Shown: piece by piece, positions 24,765 through 36,342 of the stretch
Position numbering within the stretch: position 1 is the first letter of the stretch
How the letters are laid out: every line of letters starts with the position of its first letter
Assembly (NCBI GenBank): GCA_949752745.1
Contig: OX457026.1
Location: forward strand, 78,175,256-78,239,255
Source: Protula sp. h YS-2021
Lineage: Eukaryota; Annelida; Polychaeta; Sabellida; Serpulidae
Reading direction: 5' to 3'
Length of the DNA: 64,000 nucleotides
Made by a program: the position numbers and the translations under genes
The notes under the pieces: model-generated
Told to the model about the DNA's origin: nothing
The model's input: the letters and a program-made list of their open reading frames with translations, nothing else
Databases searched by the model: none

Positions 24765-25080
24765 ACGGCCTAAAAGACGTCACATAAAAGGTATCTCAGT
24801 CACCGTCAAAACCGCACGTTCACGGTTAGAGTATATAGGGAATATATACGAACGAAAACTGTTAGAGTATATAGCGATTTTGAGCTCATTTGCGGCTCTT
24901 TGGACCTAAACGACATTGCATAAGAGGTAACTTGGTGACTTTGACCTTCTATAGGTCAAAAAACTGAAAGGTGACCATTATCTCTAAACCGGTTTGAGAT
25001 ATTTTGAGCTAATTTCCAATGCTTTGGCCTAAGCGACGACATAGAAGAGGTGCCTCGGTAGCCTTGATTCGATCTTAATG
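24765..25080 (-). repeat. old, inverted monomers of the 139-bp satellite
   Basis: The plus strand reads GCGATTTTGAGCTCATTT, then CTCTTTGGACCTAAACGaCaTTGCATAAGAGGTAaCTtGGTGAcTTTGACCTTCT and GTTTGAGATA. These are the satellite unit in reverse complement with many substitutions. A second partial unit (TTTTGAGCTAATTT ... GAAGAGGTGCCTCGGTAGCC) and a third at about 24,780-24,835 surround it. Confidence 0.75.
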
Positions 25081-25109
25081 CATAATAAACAGTTATTTTT
25101 TCTATTTTA

Positions 25110-25342
<233 letters not shown>

Positions 25343-25680
25343 AATTGATACTTAAACATTTTTGTTAATACACTGTTTATTACATTGACTTAAATGTCTG
25401 TTTTATTGAACATTTATTGTAGAAAGCAACGACAAAGTCTTTATTGCACATTAACATAGTTCGGATAATATAATTTAATTTTGGTCAAGCATTGCTTGAA
25501 GTAAGTATCTCTGATTTTTGGAATTTCAGATCTAGCAGAATTGGTTTCGGTGTAACTACTCAAAACGGAGTCGACACAAAAACAACACCAGATCTCGTAT
25601 ACTCATTACCTTAAATGTCATACGAGTTCAACAACGCAGGTTTTAAGTTGGTAATGATCTTAATACCCTGTATCAATTTA

Positions 25681-25950
25681 ATCCCGGAGGGGAGGGGGGG
25701 GGGCACTCACGTACCAAATGGTTTCCATGACTATTTAAAACGACCTCCAAACGCGGAGTGTTGATTTTAAAACAGAACCCCTTTTCAACCCAACGCGGAG
25801 AAAAATTCCGGAATAACCCCCCTTTTGTGGAAATGCGGAGTAAGTAATGAAAATTACCCCATTTTTAACGAAATTGACAAAATTACCCCCTTTCTCCGCG
25901 CATGGTAACAAATTTTATACCAAGTGCCCCCCCCCCCCCACCCCCGGGAA
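25681..25950. mobile_element. MITE with G-rich / C-rich terminal inverted repeats
   Basis: The left end ATCCCGGAGGGGAGGGGG...GGCACTcACGTACCAA pairs with the right end TACCAAGTGCC...CCCACCCCCGGGAATTT. The interior repeats short AACGCGGAG / TGCGGAG motifs and has no coding capacity. TTTAAT-like bases flank both ends. This layout is common in invertebrate non-autonomous DNA transposons; I cannot name the family. Confidence 0.6.
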
Positions 25951-26531
25951 TTTAATATCATTGGATTTCATTAAACTTCTCTGAAACCGACCTTTAAGGG
26001 AAGTATTTATATAAATGACATGCAAGATATAAGACATACATAGTATAGCTATTTGCAGAATGGTCTGAAGAACAAGTTAAGCGAATGAATCAGAGGTGTG
26101 AACACATTTAGACCTCTAAATTCGTTTCAAAAACGCGCTTATTACTTCCACAATTGCTTTTAACAGCCGTATATTACAAAACAATTAATAATAAGATGTC
26201 CCCTACTGTTACAAAGTCTGTTTAAAGCTACAAGCTATGTTTCTATTGTAGAATAAGATAAAAATGCAAGAAAATATAAGGTAAAGTTTTTTTTCTAAGC
26301 AGATATTTTCACAGCCCGACTGGCGTAAATAATAACAATAAAGAGTAAATATCTCATTAGAACCTTTCAAACGGTAAATAGATAAGAGCCTTCTGTGTTT
26401 TTATTAACGATTAAAACTTGTTATATGGCTAAGAAAATATATGAAAACATGAATTTGTGATCTAAGTCTTCCACCGCTAAATAACAGAATATTTTACTAC
26501 AACATAAGACACAGACTAGTGGTTTCATGAA
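25951..26531. other. intergenic, no gene seen
   Basis: AT-rich; nothing recognised. Confidence 0.45.
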
Positions 26532-26614
26532 CTAGTCGAGTACACCAAAGTAGCGGGTATAGGGATCCTCAGCACGATACTCGATGAGGTACACAGGCGC
26601 GAAAAATATATTTG
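26532..26614 (-). CDS. candidate terminal exon, unrecognised
   Basis: A GC-richer island on the minus strand encodes FAPVYLIEYRAEDPYTRYFG, then VLD and TAG. AATAG (AG at 26,616-26,615) is a usable acceptor, giving two split-codon bases plus 27 codons including the stop. The coding look comes mainly from base composition against the AT-rich surroundings. I recognise no family. It is downstream of, and separate from, the gamma-subunit gene at 27.2 kb, whose frame is closed. Confidence 0.28.
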
Positions 26615-27242
26615 CTATTACATTGTTTTTTTTTTTATATTTATAAGGTATATCCTTCAATGTAATTCCCTTAAGTTTTGAAGCTTCTGTGAAATTTCTG
26701 TTTTTAGTTGATTCTAGAATTGCCATTCTAAAACACAAGACCTGGAAAACTGCTAGAATGTATTGTGCTTATGAAGCTTCTTTCTTTTCGCTATGAAATG
26801 CATAAGTGAAGTCGTTTTAGGCAACTTAAAATGATGCTATTGCTCTTTTTTTGCCTCCATTTAGCCCTATTTGCTAGTCTCAATGGGATTACCAAAAAAA
26901 TTAAACGCCTAGCCTCCCCCCTCCTACTCACGCCCACGTTGCCCTGGCGTACGTCTACCTATCGGCCTCAAAATATAGTTCTCCCTCTTCACACCCGCTG
27001 ACAATGTCATATCCGAACACTTTGAAACATTTAAGGTAGAACTGGCGGAAAGCAAAATGAAAATATAGCACGAGATCTTGAAGATCTAAACTTTCAAATA
27101 ATTTTAAAAGATCCTTCCTGCTGTATCAATAAACTTCGGTGGTGATGCCTAAAGTATTACAACACAGTTATTTCATGCATATATCGTTTTGCTTTTCGCC
27201 AGTTCCATTTACAATACGACAGAACCGCTCCAGTCTAATTTC
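26615..27242. other. intergenic, no gene seen
   Basis: Probable 3' UTR and downstream region of the first gamma-subunit gene. No canonical AATAAA was recognised on the minus strand close to the stop. Confidence 0.4.
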
Positions 27243-27455
27243 TCATAGCAATGTGCAACCGCCTTTCTCCTTAAATGGATTGTCGTTTTGTCTGGCGAAG
27301 CCTTTAATGAGGACATCGTTTTCCTGGAACTGGTCGCAATATTTGACGATTTCCGCCACACATTCTGATACGGGCATGCGCTGAATCGCAGCTTCTGATC
27401 GAAGCTGTTCCACCAGTTTACGCTGGGCCTGTAATCCTTCTTGAAACTTGTTCAT
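27243..27455 (-). CDS. heterotrimeric G-protein gamma subunit (paralog 1)
   Basis: An intact 70-residue protein in one exon, the normal gamma length of about 65-75. Gamma subunits form an obligate coiled-coil dimer with G-beta and tether it to the inner plasma membrane through a prenyl group. Visible family features are QRKLVEQLRSEAAIQRMPVS (N-terminal coiled coil to loop), the helix SECVAEIVKYC, DVLIKGF, NPFKEK and the C-terminal CAAX box CTLL (Leu favours geranylgeranylation). The Met is fixed by an in-frame TAA nine bases upstream. On the minus strand TTTAGTTTCAG (AG at 27,504-27,503) is a plausible acceptor 47 bp upstream, implying a 5'UTR intron. It is closest in style to the fly Ggamma1 and vertebrate GNG2/7/12 type. 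Vertebrate gamma genes split the coding region with an intron; this one does not. Confidence 0.95.
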   Translation of the reverse strand: MNKFQEGLQAQRKLVEQLRSEAAIQRMPVSECVAEIVKYCDQFQENDVLIKGFARQNDNPFKEKGGCTLL

Positions 27456-27501
27456 CGTAAATTAGGCTGATGATTTGTCTGGAGTATACCAGGTGATTCA
27501 A

Positions 27502-27504
27502 CCT
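27502..27504 (-). promoter_or_regulatory. predicted 5'UTR splice acceptor for gamma paralog 1
   Basis: CCCAATTTCATTTAGTTTCAG on the minus strand ends at 27,503, between the upstream region and the in-frame stop that precedes the Met. Comparable acceptors occur before all four paralogs. Confidence 0.5.
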
Positions 27505-27689
27505 GAAACTAAATGAAATTGGGAAGGATATGTTAAGTCCTGGCTTCACTTCGTAGATCTGAACAGTCGCCAAACTGAAAAATATGTTATACGGTTTTGT
27601 CCGCCATGTTAAGAACTGGACATATGTGTATCTTTCAGCCATGTGTTCAAAGTTTTGTCAATGAAATTTTTTAAAGCGGTAAGGCGAGG

Positions 27690-27880
27690 GAGGGCGATTT
27701 GGTCGTTGTTGTCCAACAGCCAACCTCTACGGCGGTTTAGTCTGTTGTCTGTACAGCACCTTTTTACTCCTCAGACCCACTGGAGATTCCGCGAAAGTAA
27801 GGACTACTTTTTAAAATGTCCCTTCGCTCTGTGTTTATGCATAACAGATAGATCTCTCAAATGTCATCTTTTTTATAACA
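27690..27880 (+). repeat. dispersed repeat, copy 1
   Basis: TTGTCCAACAGCCAaCcTCTaCGGCGGTTtAG, CTTTTTACTCC and GATTCCGcGAAA are shared with 33,245-33,430. So is CGCTCTGTGTTTATGCATAACAGATAG. It lies about 240 bp upstream of the coding exon of gamma paralog 1. No coding capacity was seen. Confidence 0.7.
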
Positions 27881-30472
27881 GCGAAATATCAATCTTAACT
27901 TGCTAAAATAATCCCATATGTTTGAAGATATTCCTAGTTAAAGTACGTGAAGGGTGGTATCTTTCACGTTTCCTGGTCTCATCACTTGTCCTTACTTTCT
28001 GGTTGTTTTTTCTGAACGTTTTCGAATACTCAAGGCATGCGGCCTGAGATGGAGAGATTCCAGAATACATCCCAGTTCATCACGTCACCGCTTACATAAT
28101 GAATGGAGACCAATAATGAGGTTAAATTCGATCTATATGTAACGATTTATTAAGTACACTATCACGTGATCATCCGAATGGCAGGTCAAGGTCACACTTT
28201 GGGTCAATGACATGTAACACCGCATAAAGGTTGGGGGTATGAAACTGAGGTTAAAACAGCTCTTTTTTCTATGGTGTGTATCTAACACGGGTCACGTTAC
28301 TTCGAACGTCGTTCCAACGTTGGAATGTCGACTCGACCTCGTTCTGAGGTCACATCGACGTCTTTTGGACGTCGGAAAGCGATCAATTACCTACTGGAAA
28401 CAGCTGCAGTGTAAGACTAAAAATTACAGAGACATTTATTTTGAATATTTTTCTGGTATTTTGTGTAACTAATTCTGTGTGTTAATATCACGTCAATAAT
28501 CTACTGAATGAGATTACGAGAAAAATGAATCCTCCTTTCATGCAGCATTGTAGTAGCATTTTCAGTATTATTTTGCTTTTTTTTAACCCGAGAGTGAATG
28601 AGAGCCAGGATCATCCTTTGAAAACTTATACACCTTTTGATATTCCAAGAGGCATGCCATTATAATTATTATGATATTTGGTTTAAAACCGTCTTCCCAT
28701 TTATTTTAAAATAGGCGGTCAGAAGTAGCATTTTATTGCCCTTATGATTTGAAAATGCAAGCCACAGTGTGTATAACATATGAAAATAATTCTAATGACG
28801 TTTGGGTCCTTCCCCTACAGAACACAAAACAATGTGTTATTTTTAAATAAAAAATGGTCACCAACAAAAAAACGGCTTCGCAGAAATGTTTGAAATTCTT
28901 CTTTTATTTTATGTTTTCTTTAATTTGTAAATATTTAACACTGACAGACTTGTAAATAACTTATATTATGAAATAATGTATTGCACATGGTATTTCAATA
29001 ATATGTACATTTTAAAGCTAGTTGATACATTAGATATGCACATTATCGCCTGTCTGAATTTTTTGAGGCATTGAATCACTAAACAAGAGCGATAAATTTC
29101 CGGTCATTTTTTTCTTATATCAAAATTTTACTGATTTCCGGCTAAATTCTGAAACACTCCTCTTCCCATATATTTCCTTCCTATTTACAATTTTTTTTAC
29201 GTACCGAGGTTTGGTTACGAACATTGTCATCGCACACTTGTACCACGAGAACGCTGTTTGTTCAGCTCGAGCGTTATACCCCTGGTTTATACGTTACTTT
29301 CCCTGCCAGTTTTTTTTTAATAATCACAATTAAACGTAACACAGTGTTGTTAAAAATACGATCTAAAAATGGGTATCCCAAAATAATTAATGCTATGATT
29401 TTCTAAATATGCAGAAAAAATGGCATTTTTTATATGCCGAAAAGCTATTGTGTGTTGTTTGTTTGTGTGTGTGTGTGTGTTTTATTTTTCATATCGATAC
29501 TGAATATGCCACTGTATAACACGGAGAGGTTTTCTCTTTTTTTTTTGGGGGGGGGGGGGTGCTAAAATATCATTTTAAAGAGATCAACCTGCAAATATTC
29601 TGGTGTCATGCCTAACTTGTTCCCGTAAAATCACAACAATAATCGTATTATACAGCTATAAACATGCATATAAACAGTTTTACAACATTATACAAACTAA
29701 CTACTTAACTTCATTTGAGAAACAACGTTCTGTGTTCTGATCTGGCGTTGCTTTCTCTCTTTTTCTCAAATAGAAAAATTAGCACGATTCGCGGCTCAAA
29801 GTAAGACAATCTAAGACATTTTAAAATTTTCATGTAATTACAGTAAATGTAATTTTGCTTATTCTTTTTATTTATTTATTTGTTATTTAATTGAAGGTTT
29901 ATTTTTTTAAACCCGGAACCTGCACAGTAAATAAACATGATTTAATCACTTGGTAGTTGATAAAAGACAAAACCCCATGTAACGATCGATATAATGAAAA
30001 CTTTGTTCTTACAAGCACATAAGCTTTTAGCAAACTAAATTGTTGTCACTGTTGGGCAAACGCAGTCTACCTAATCCTTATAAAACATCCAAAGATAAAA
30101 ACATAAAGCGTTTCCATGAAGATCCCTGGAATAATTTGTTCTCATGAAATACGCTGACAATATCGGGCTTGGGATTATACACAAGTGACTGCTTTACACT
30201 TTAACGCCGATAATACATGTCTTAAAAATAGAGACCGTCGCTGAACAAACGATATCCCTACTTTCTTTCTGGAAGCTCGCATTTGTAACCATTTTGAATA
30301 AAAAAAAAATGGAAGCGCAGTTGTATAAGAAGGAAGAAACTGTCAAAATAGACACAAATAAATTTCTGCAAAATCTAAGCATTCGTTTTATCTAACCGTC
30401 GCCAGATCAGAAAACAGATCGTGCTCAGAAAATCTACAAAAGTCATGTACAAATGTCTCGTTCACGCTTGCA
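27881..30472. other. intergenic, no gene seen
   Basis: AT-rich. It contains AGGTCAAGGTCACA at 28,182-28,195 and short CG-containing palindromic motifs (TTCCAACGTTGGAA, about 28,312-28,325). There is also a TG run (29,464-29,480) and a G tract (29,547-29,560). Confidence 0.45.
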
Positions 30473-30676
30473 TCAAATAATAGTACAGCCTCCTTTCTCC
30501 ACGAACGGATTCTCCTTTTTATTCGTAAAGCCGACAAGTAAGACATCATTGGGCATCTTCTCTTCCATGAAAGTCATCATTTCCTTGATGCATTCAGAAA
30601 CAGGCTTTCTCGGTAGATTGCACTCAGCACGTAATTGCTCAACAATCTTCTTTTGCTGCGCTATGCTAGTAGCCAT
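30473..30676 (-). CDS. heterotrimeric G-protein gamma subunit (paralog 2)
   Basis: A 67-residue protein starting MATSIAQQKKIVEQL. An upstream in-frame TTG at 30,682 is not a credible start. It has the gamma-family coiled coil QQKKIVEQLRAECN, an SECIKEMMTF helix, NDVLLVGF, NPFVEK and the CAAX box CTII. A terminal Ile is unusual for a CAAX box but still fits prenylation by GGTase-I; that is inference. The minus strand reads TTTAATTTTACAG (AG at 30,697-30,696), a strong acceptor 19 bases before the Met, so the coding region is one exon behind a 5'UTR intron. A matching donor and TATA-like sequence lie near 32.2 kb. It is most similar to paralog 3 in the QQKK(I/L)VEQLR start. Confidence 0.95.
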   Translation of the reverse strand: MATSIAQQKKIVEQLRAECNLPRKPVSECIKEMMTFMEEKMPNDVLLVGFTNKKENPFVEKGGCTII

Positions 30677-30694
30677 TTCCAATACCTTCTTCGT

Positions 30695-30697
30695 TCT
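30695..30697 (-). promoter_or_regulatory. predicted 5'UTR splice acceptor for gamma paralog 2
   Basis: TTTAATTTTACAG followed by AACGAAGAAGG on the minus strand, directly before the start codon. Confidence 0.6.
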
Positions 30698-32175
30698 GTA
30701 AAATTAAACGAGTTTTCGTGCAGTTTATTTTTATCAATGAATTCTTTATTTCAAAGGTATTCTATATTTATTAAGTTAGTTTTATTTTGTTCACATGCGG
30801 GCACCCCAACTGCAGGTTTCATCACAACTACTGGATGAATATTGTCAAGGGGGCGGGGGGGGGGGGCGGGGGGTAGCGAAATTCCGTGAAAATGTGTATT
30901 TACTGAAACAAAGCCGAAAAGGCAAAATTTTCAAATTAAAAAGTAAACGATATCATAATCAGATTTGTTGGCACTGGTGAGATCTTAAAACATAAACTGA
31001 AAAGCTCGCGTTCTACTTGTACGCTCTTCAATTCCGCTTGCGCAGCTTTATTATTGTAAACAAACAAACAAAGCAAAAAATACAGCTTGGTATTCAAAGC
31101 GAATTAAAAATTTATTGGAAAACAACTGTCAGCATTTGAGAATTTGGAATTCCAAACTGAACAGAAATCCTACTTTTATTTATTTATTTATTTTTTAATC
31201 AATGTTGTGAAAATTGTGAATGTTGAAAAAAAAATCAATTTTTAAAAAGTGGAAATTGCTGAATGAACTGGTGCCGGATTTGTTTTCTTTTTACACCATC
31301 CAGTCCCTTCAAACATTTTCTTAATCACCTTCTCTCAGTCTCTCAACGTCTCTTTCATTTATCTGTCTGGCTGGCCCACAGGGCTTTTGAAATGCTCAGT
31401 TTCAACTGAATTTAATTCAGGTAGAAATTCCTAATAGCAAAGGAGCTGCCTAAACCTTTGCTTGTGGATTGCAAAGCTTTATTTAAATGGTGCTGTCTTT
31501 AAACGAAAAACTGTTTTGAACCAAGCTATAAAAACATTATGCATCCAGGGTATAAACTCAACTGATACTGGAATTACGTTTTGTCCTACATCTCTCTCTC
31601 CTCCCAACTCCGCCCCAACCCCCGAATTCTGTAACTCAGCCTTATTAACCTTATTTTGTACCGAGTTTGGATCATTTGCTGATCTATGGGGATGGGGAGT
31701 TATTATCCAATGTTGATTATTAATTTCCGAGAAAACCAGCCATTTTCGTAAAAAGAAAGAAAGAAATAGGCCACTAATTGAGTCTGAACCCTCTCTCGCC
31801 CTCATCCCTTATGAGAACGTACTGGATACACGCCTAGGAGGGACGGATAAGTCCCGAGGCGCGGACGAAAGACTGACCAAAAGTGTCAAATTAACTCGAC
31901 ATTTAAATTTACATTCCTTACGACACAACGAAACTATTTGAGAAACCAACAAGCCGCCCTTATCAAAATAAATTCTCCAAGCAACTAGTTAGCTATTCAT
32001 AACATAAAACTTAATAACTTCAGCTAAAAGAAGTTCAACTAGCATACAATATGTGCAAATGCTGTGGTGTTTTCATTTCTTTTTCTAAAGCACAACACTC
32101 AAAAAAAAAATCAAACACAAAATCAGAATTAAAGATCTGAGCATTAGGAAAAAAAGAAAGAGAAAGGGTACTGAC
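30698..32175. other. probable 5'UTR intron of gamma paralog 2
   Basis: AT-rich; a G run lies at 30,852-30,870. No coding feature was seen. Confidence 0.4.
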
Positions 32176-32265
32176 CTCGTGCTAAACAACCACATGCCAC
32201 AGCTGAGAGCAAAGTCCCAAGCCACACGCAGCTAAAAATCTACTCGGCTCTTTGCTTGCATCGTG
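32176..32265 (-). promoter_or_regulatory. candidate non-coding first exon and promoter of gamma paralog 2
   Basis: On the minus strand GTGGTTGTTTAGCACGAG is followed by a donor GTCAGT (GT at 32,175-32,174). A TTTTAAAAAGG TATA-like motif lies about 30 bp upstream of the proposed start. The segment is GC-richer than its surroundings and would splice to 30,695. The start position is a guess. Confidence 0.3.
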
Positions 32266-33244
32266 AAAACAATAACAATGCCGCAGTTCTCCTTTTTAAA
32301 ATATTTTAATTGCACAAAATATTAACAGTAATTAAGACCTTTAAAATACTACGGCTTTCCAAAAGCTCTTGAAATCGACTTCATTCTGATAATCACGCGT
32401 TACCTGGCAAATTTCTAAGTAGAATCTCGATCTACAAATTTACATTATATTTTATTTAGTGGCCTGTCAGAAGAATGAACTACTTTTGACGGTTCCAGAT
32501 AATGAAATGAGTTTTTCTTCCAATACATGTTCAAAAAGCACGTCCTCTTTTTTCATAAAACTTTTTTTGCGAGCCTGGCATATTTCTCAAAAGGAAGCTG
32601 GTTTGGGGCATCTCGGGTAAAGTAATATTAGGAGCCAATTTCTCTTTTGATTTTCTGGGTTCTTTTTAATGTATTCAAAACTTTGAAATGGAGACTGCAT
32701 GCTGCATGCGTCGTTATTGGCAATAGTCCTGGATAGGTTGTAGCCAGCTTCCAGCTAACTGACCTAAATTTTTTTTTGTATGGATGCTGTTTTTTTTTTT
32801 TTTTTTTTGTAACTGACAAAGAAAAAGCAAAAATTAGAATGATTGTTACGCGAGAGACAGGCAGACAGACCGCCTAACCGCGTCCCTCCCCGTGCCGCTG
32901 GATATCCCGCGCTTACGTGTCGTCACATATTTAAAATATTATTCTCAACAAGTACAAAACAGTGTGGCGACAAGGTTCATACATAGACGCATCAGATTAG
33001 GCGCAACTGCAAACATCGACTTCAGTGTTGGCTTCCGGCGCCAGAGAAGCCCATTTCTTGCCTACATGCAAAATGATTCTTTTTGCTTTTTTGAGCATAC
33101 TAGTCAATGCATCACTTTTCACTTCATAGCAAATCGTTAACCCCCCCCCCCCCCCCCCACCATCCAAAGACTTGGGTAAACCAACTTTGCCATGAAGCAT
33201 GTAGACCGAAAACGTTTGAGTTCCAAGCAAGTTTAATACTCGGC
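32266..33244. other. intergenic, no gene seen
   Basis: AT-rich, with T tracts (32,789-32,808) and a C tract (33,139-33,157). Confidence 0.45.
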
Positions 33245-33430
33245 AAGGGCGGTACGCGTTATTGTCTAACAGCCAGCGTCTGCGGTGGTTCAGCCTTTTT
33301 ACTCCGCAAACTCACTTGGGATTCCGTGAAAATAGTACTCATACGAGTGGAATTACTTTTAAAATCGATCCGCTCTGTGTTTATGCATAACAGATAGGTC
33401 TCGCTAGGGGTCAGCTCTTTATAACGGGGC
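33245..33430 (+). repeat. dispersed repeat, copy 2
   Basis: Homologous and in the same orientation as 27,690-27,880. Shared blocks are TTGTCTAACAGCCAGCGTCT, GCGGTGGTTCAG, CTTTTTACTCCGCA, GGGATTCCGTGAAAATAGTA and CGCTCTGTGTTTATGCATAA. Confidence 0.7.
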
Positions 33431-34140
33431 GGTACGAGGCGGTTATCAAGAGGCTACAAACTGTCAGGAAGAGCCAGTTACGAGAAAAACATGACTGGCC
33501 GAACCGACGGACGGAAGACAAAGCTTTGGCCTAGTGCATTCAAAAAGCTGTGACACGCTGGTAAGTGCTAGCCATACCATGATACAAGCAATGCGCAAGT
33601 GTGACACCAATCACATACGGCAACAAAGAAACAAAAATCACAGAATTCTGTTTAAACATACATTTTATTTCGACTTCAACGAATGTAAATTTTACAACTC
33701 AAGACTATACACTTTAATTTATTTTATGAAAACAACGGTACAATAATGAAAGTGATTCAAACAGCAGGGAAACAACCAAAATCATTTTCCTCTCTCCTAA
33801 AATGACTAGACGGTCAAATCCAGAGATCAGTGCCCTTGATCCCACTAAACAAGACACGGTTCAAAATCATCGTATGAATAGATTTCAAGTTCTGAAATCA
33901 TTATTATTATTTATTAATAAATAAATAAATTAATTAATTAATATTATTACTTAAGGGTATTTTGGCTGAGAGCTAGTCTTCTTTATCTTTTTAAAAAGTG
34001 CAAAAAGAACCTTTTAAAATAAAGGCTGATACACGATTTTAATTCCTTTTATATAATTTGACTTTTAAATTCAAGATCCATATAAGGACCTTCGGAGTTC
34101 AACACGTTATTTTATGTCATTCGTTCACGTGATGGCCATG
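33431..34140. other. intergenic, no gene seen
   Basis: AT-rich. An imperfect AATTA/AATAA run lies at 33,900-33,950. Confidence 0.45.
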
Positions 34141-34378
34141 CAGTGACTACGTACGAAGACTACTTCACGAGAGGACCAGACAGTGACTATGTGTCAAGAC
34201 TATTTCATGAGAAGACTAGGCAGTGACTACGTACGAGACTACTTCACGAGAGGACTAGGCAGTGACTATGCATCAAGACTATTTCATGATAAGACTAGGC
34301 AGTGACTACGCGCGTAGACTACTTCACGAGAGGGCCAGGCAGTGACTACGAATGAAGACTAATTCACGACAGGGCAAA
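34141..34378 (+). repeat. 40-bp minisatellite with alternating A/B units
   Basis: CAGTGACTA recurs at 34,141, 34,181, 34,221, 34,260, 34,300 and 34,340. Units alternate between a type with ACTACTTCACGAGAGG and a type with ACTATTTCATGAgAAG (A-B-A-B-A-A'). The evolving unit is therefore an 80-bp dimer. Confidence 0.95.
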
Positions 34379-36311
34379 AAAGTGAATACAGACCAATAAA
34401 ATCATAAACAAAATCAAAAACCAATTTATGATGTCACTACAGACAACTAATCCACAGAAGCCGCATTTCAGTAAGTGGACAAACTTGACCCCAGCCCCCA
34501 CCCCCAAAAAAAGAAAGCAAAAATTGAAATTTAAGTAAAACATAAAATAAATTTTCAGGTGTAATGCGCCGTAGTCCACGCGCTTTCCACACCAAACAAA
34601 ACACTACGCCTTGTCCCCGCTGGATTTTCTTGATTAACTGCATCTGTATTGGGAAAGGGGGTCGACTTTACGCTCACACGCTTTCCTTATTTGACAGATA
34701 ATAATTATTATCTGATTATTAACACCTTATCCACTACACCACCAACACGGTAAAACTGCGAAGTGCCGTTTTCGCAAAATTTTGACGTTGATGTTTTTTA
34801 GAAGAAGCTTTTGAACCGTATGACCAGACCACACTTTGGTGGCCAGATCGTTCCGTTTCAACGAAACAGCACGAAATGACCTGTGGTCTTGGGTCAGACA
34901 GAGAGGTTTTGTACATTCATTATGGCGCAGCGGTTCAGGATTCAACAACAAAGAAAGGCAAGATTCCGTCCCAAGGGCGAGTCCTGCTAGGGCGGAGTAG
35001 CACCCCCCCCCCAACCAAACTCAGAAATTTGATGAGATAAAAGTACATGGCCTTAACAGAGACCGAAAAACGTGAATGTGCGCATTATTACAGGTCACAA
35101 AAGAAACTGCTCACACTGCATTATGGAATCAGACATATTTTTTAACATACAGTAATACATGTTACGCCATAAACATGAATACATGCTTGAATTAGGGCTG
35201 TTCCATAATCAAGAAGAGACAATGATTGGTAAATCTGGTCTCACCCACTTAAGCATATTAAGACAAGTCATGTGCGGCAAGAAACGAATAAGGTTTAATC
35301 CATCTTCTTCAATTCATTATTTACTACTTTCGTTAACAGGACAGTAAATTTTGAAAAGATCTTTTCGAAAGATCTCATTTCGAAATCCAAAGGTTAAAAA
35401 AAAAAGAAAGAAAAGAAAAAAATAATAGAAAAAGAAAAGTTGAGCCGGTGGGGATTTCTTTCATGACTATGGTTCAGCCCACACATTACACAGTCACGTG
35501 GCTCTATTCATAAGTCTGCGCGGTCAGACCCATTTTCTTGTCCCACCAACCAAAAACCTGCTTTGACCATTTTTAGACTGCGGATCGATATCCGGGGTAT
35601 CCAAAATCAGAAATAAGAAAGGAAAAAACGACACGATTCCTGTTCGACGATACTTATGAAAGCAAGTTTTGCCAATTGGTACCAATTTCTTGTAACCGCG
35701 CAAACTTTTAAAAACAGCTATATTGGTCAATCGTCTTAAGATATTACAACAGACGAAACACATTATTCGGTAAGTTTGCAAATGGTCCACATTCCTTTTC
35801 TTCAAGTATGGGCTAGTTTAATTAAGCCTGAACTCTGATAGCATATGGAGCAAAAACCAGTTAATTGCGTGGCCTTTTTCCAATTAAAGTTAAACGTTTC
35901 TTCCTTTTATTTGTCTTCTTTTTTTTTTTGGCAATTACTCGGTTTGTAAAATGAAGGCACGAGATTTTAGGAGAGAATACGATTAACTGGTTTATGCAAA
36001 TGACCGATTTCATCTAAGCACAGAACTAATTTGATCTTTCAGTTTTTTTTTAAAGCTGTTTTTTCCCAAATGAAAATAGAGACAAGCTGCCCTTGAAACT
36101 GTCTAAGTCTCCCGCCGAAGATGTCCTTGTTATTTCATAAAGTACCATACTTAAAATATTTTAACAACCAATAAAGAAATGTGGGCTTGAGCGTGTCAAC
36201 GACTCACCCAAGTGCAAAAGGATGTCGCATATTTCTTAAGTCAACGTGAGCCACAGTCCGTGGGCGGAACTCGCCCCTTTAAATTAACTAGATGCTGTCA
36301 GAGAGCAGCAA
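34379..36311. other. intergenic, no gene seen
   Basis: It contains a perfect 20-base palindrome CAGATAATAATTATTATCTG at 34,695-34,714 and a C run at 35,003-35,012. An A-rich tract lies at 35,394-35,440. A 93-codon minus-strand frame at 35,524-35,805 is not convincing. Confidence 0.45.
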
Positions 36312-36342
36312 TATCCCCCGTGAAACCCTAAATATTACCCCT

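Noticed and set aside
34660..34770. tRNA-derived SINE on the minus strand (GGTGTAGTGGATAAGG)
   Set aside because: Only an A-box-like motif is reasonable; the B box is poor and the insert contains an unrelated palindrome.
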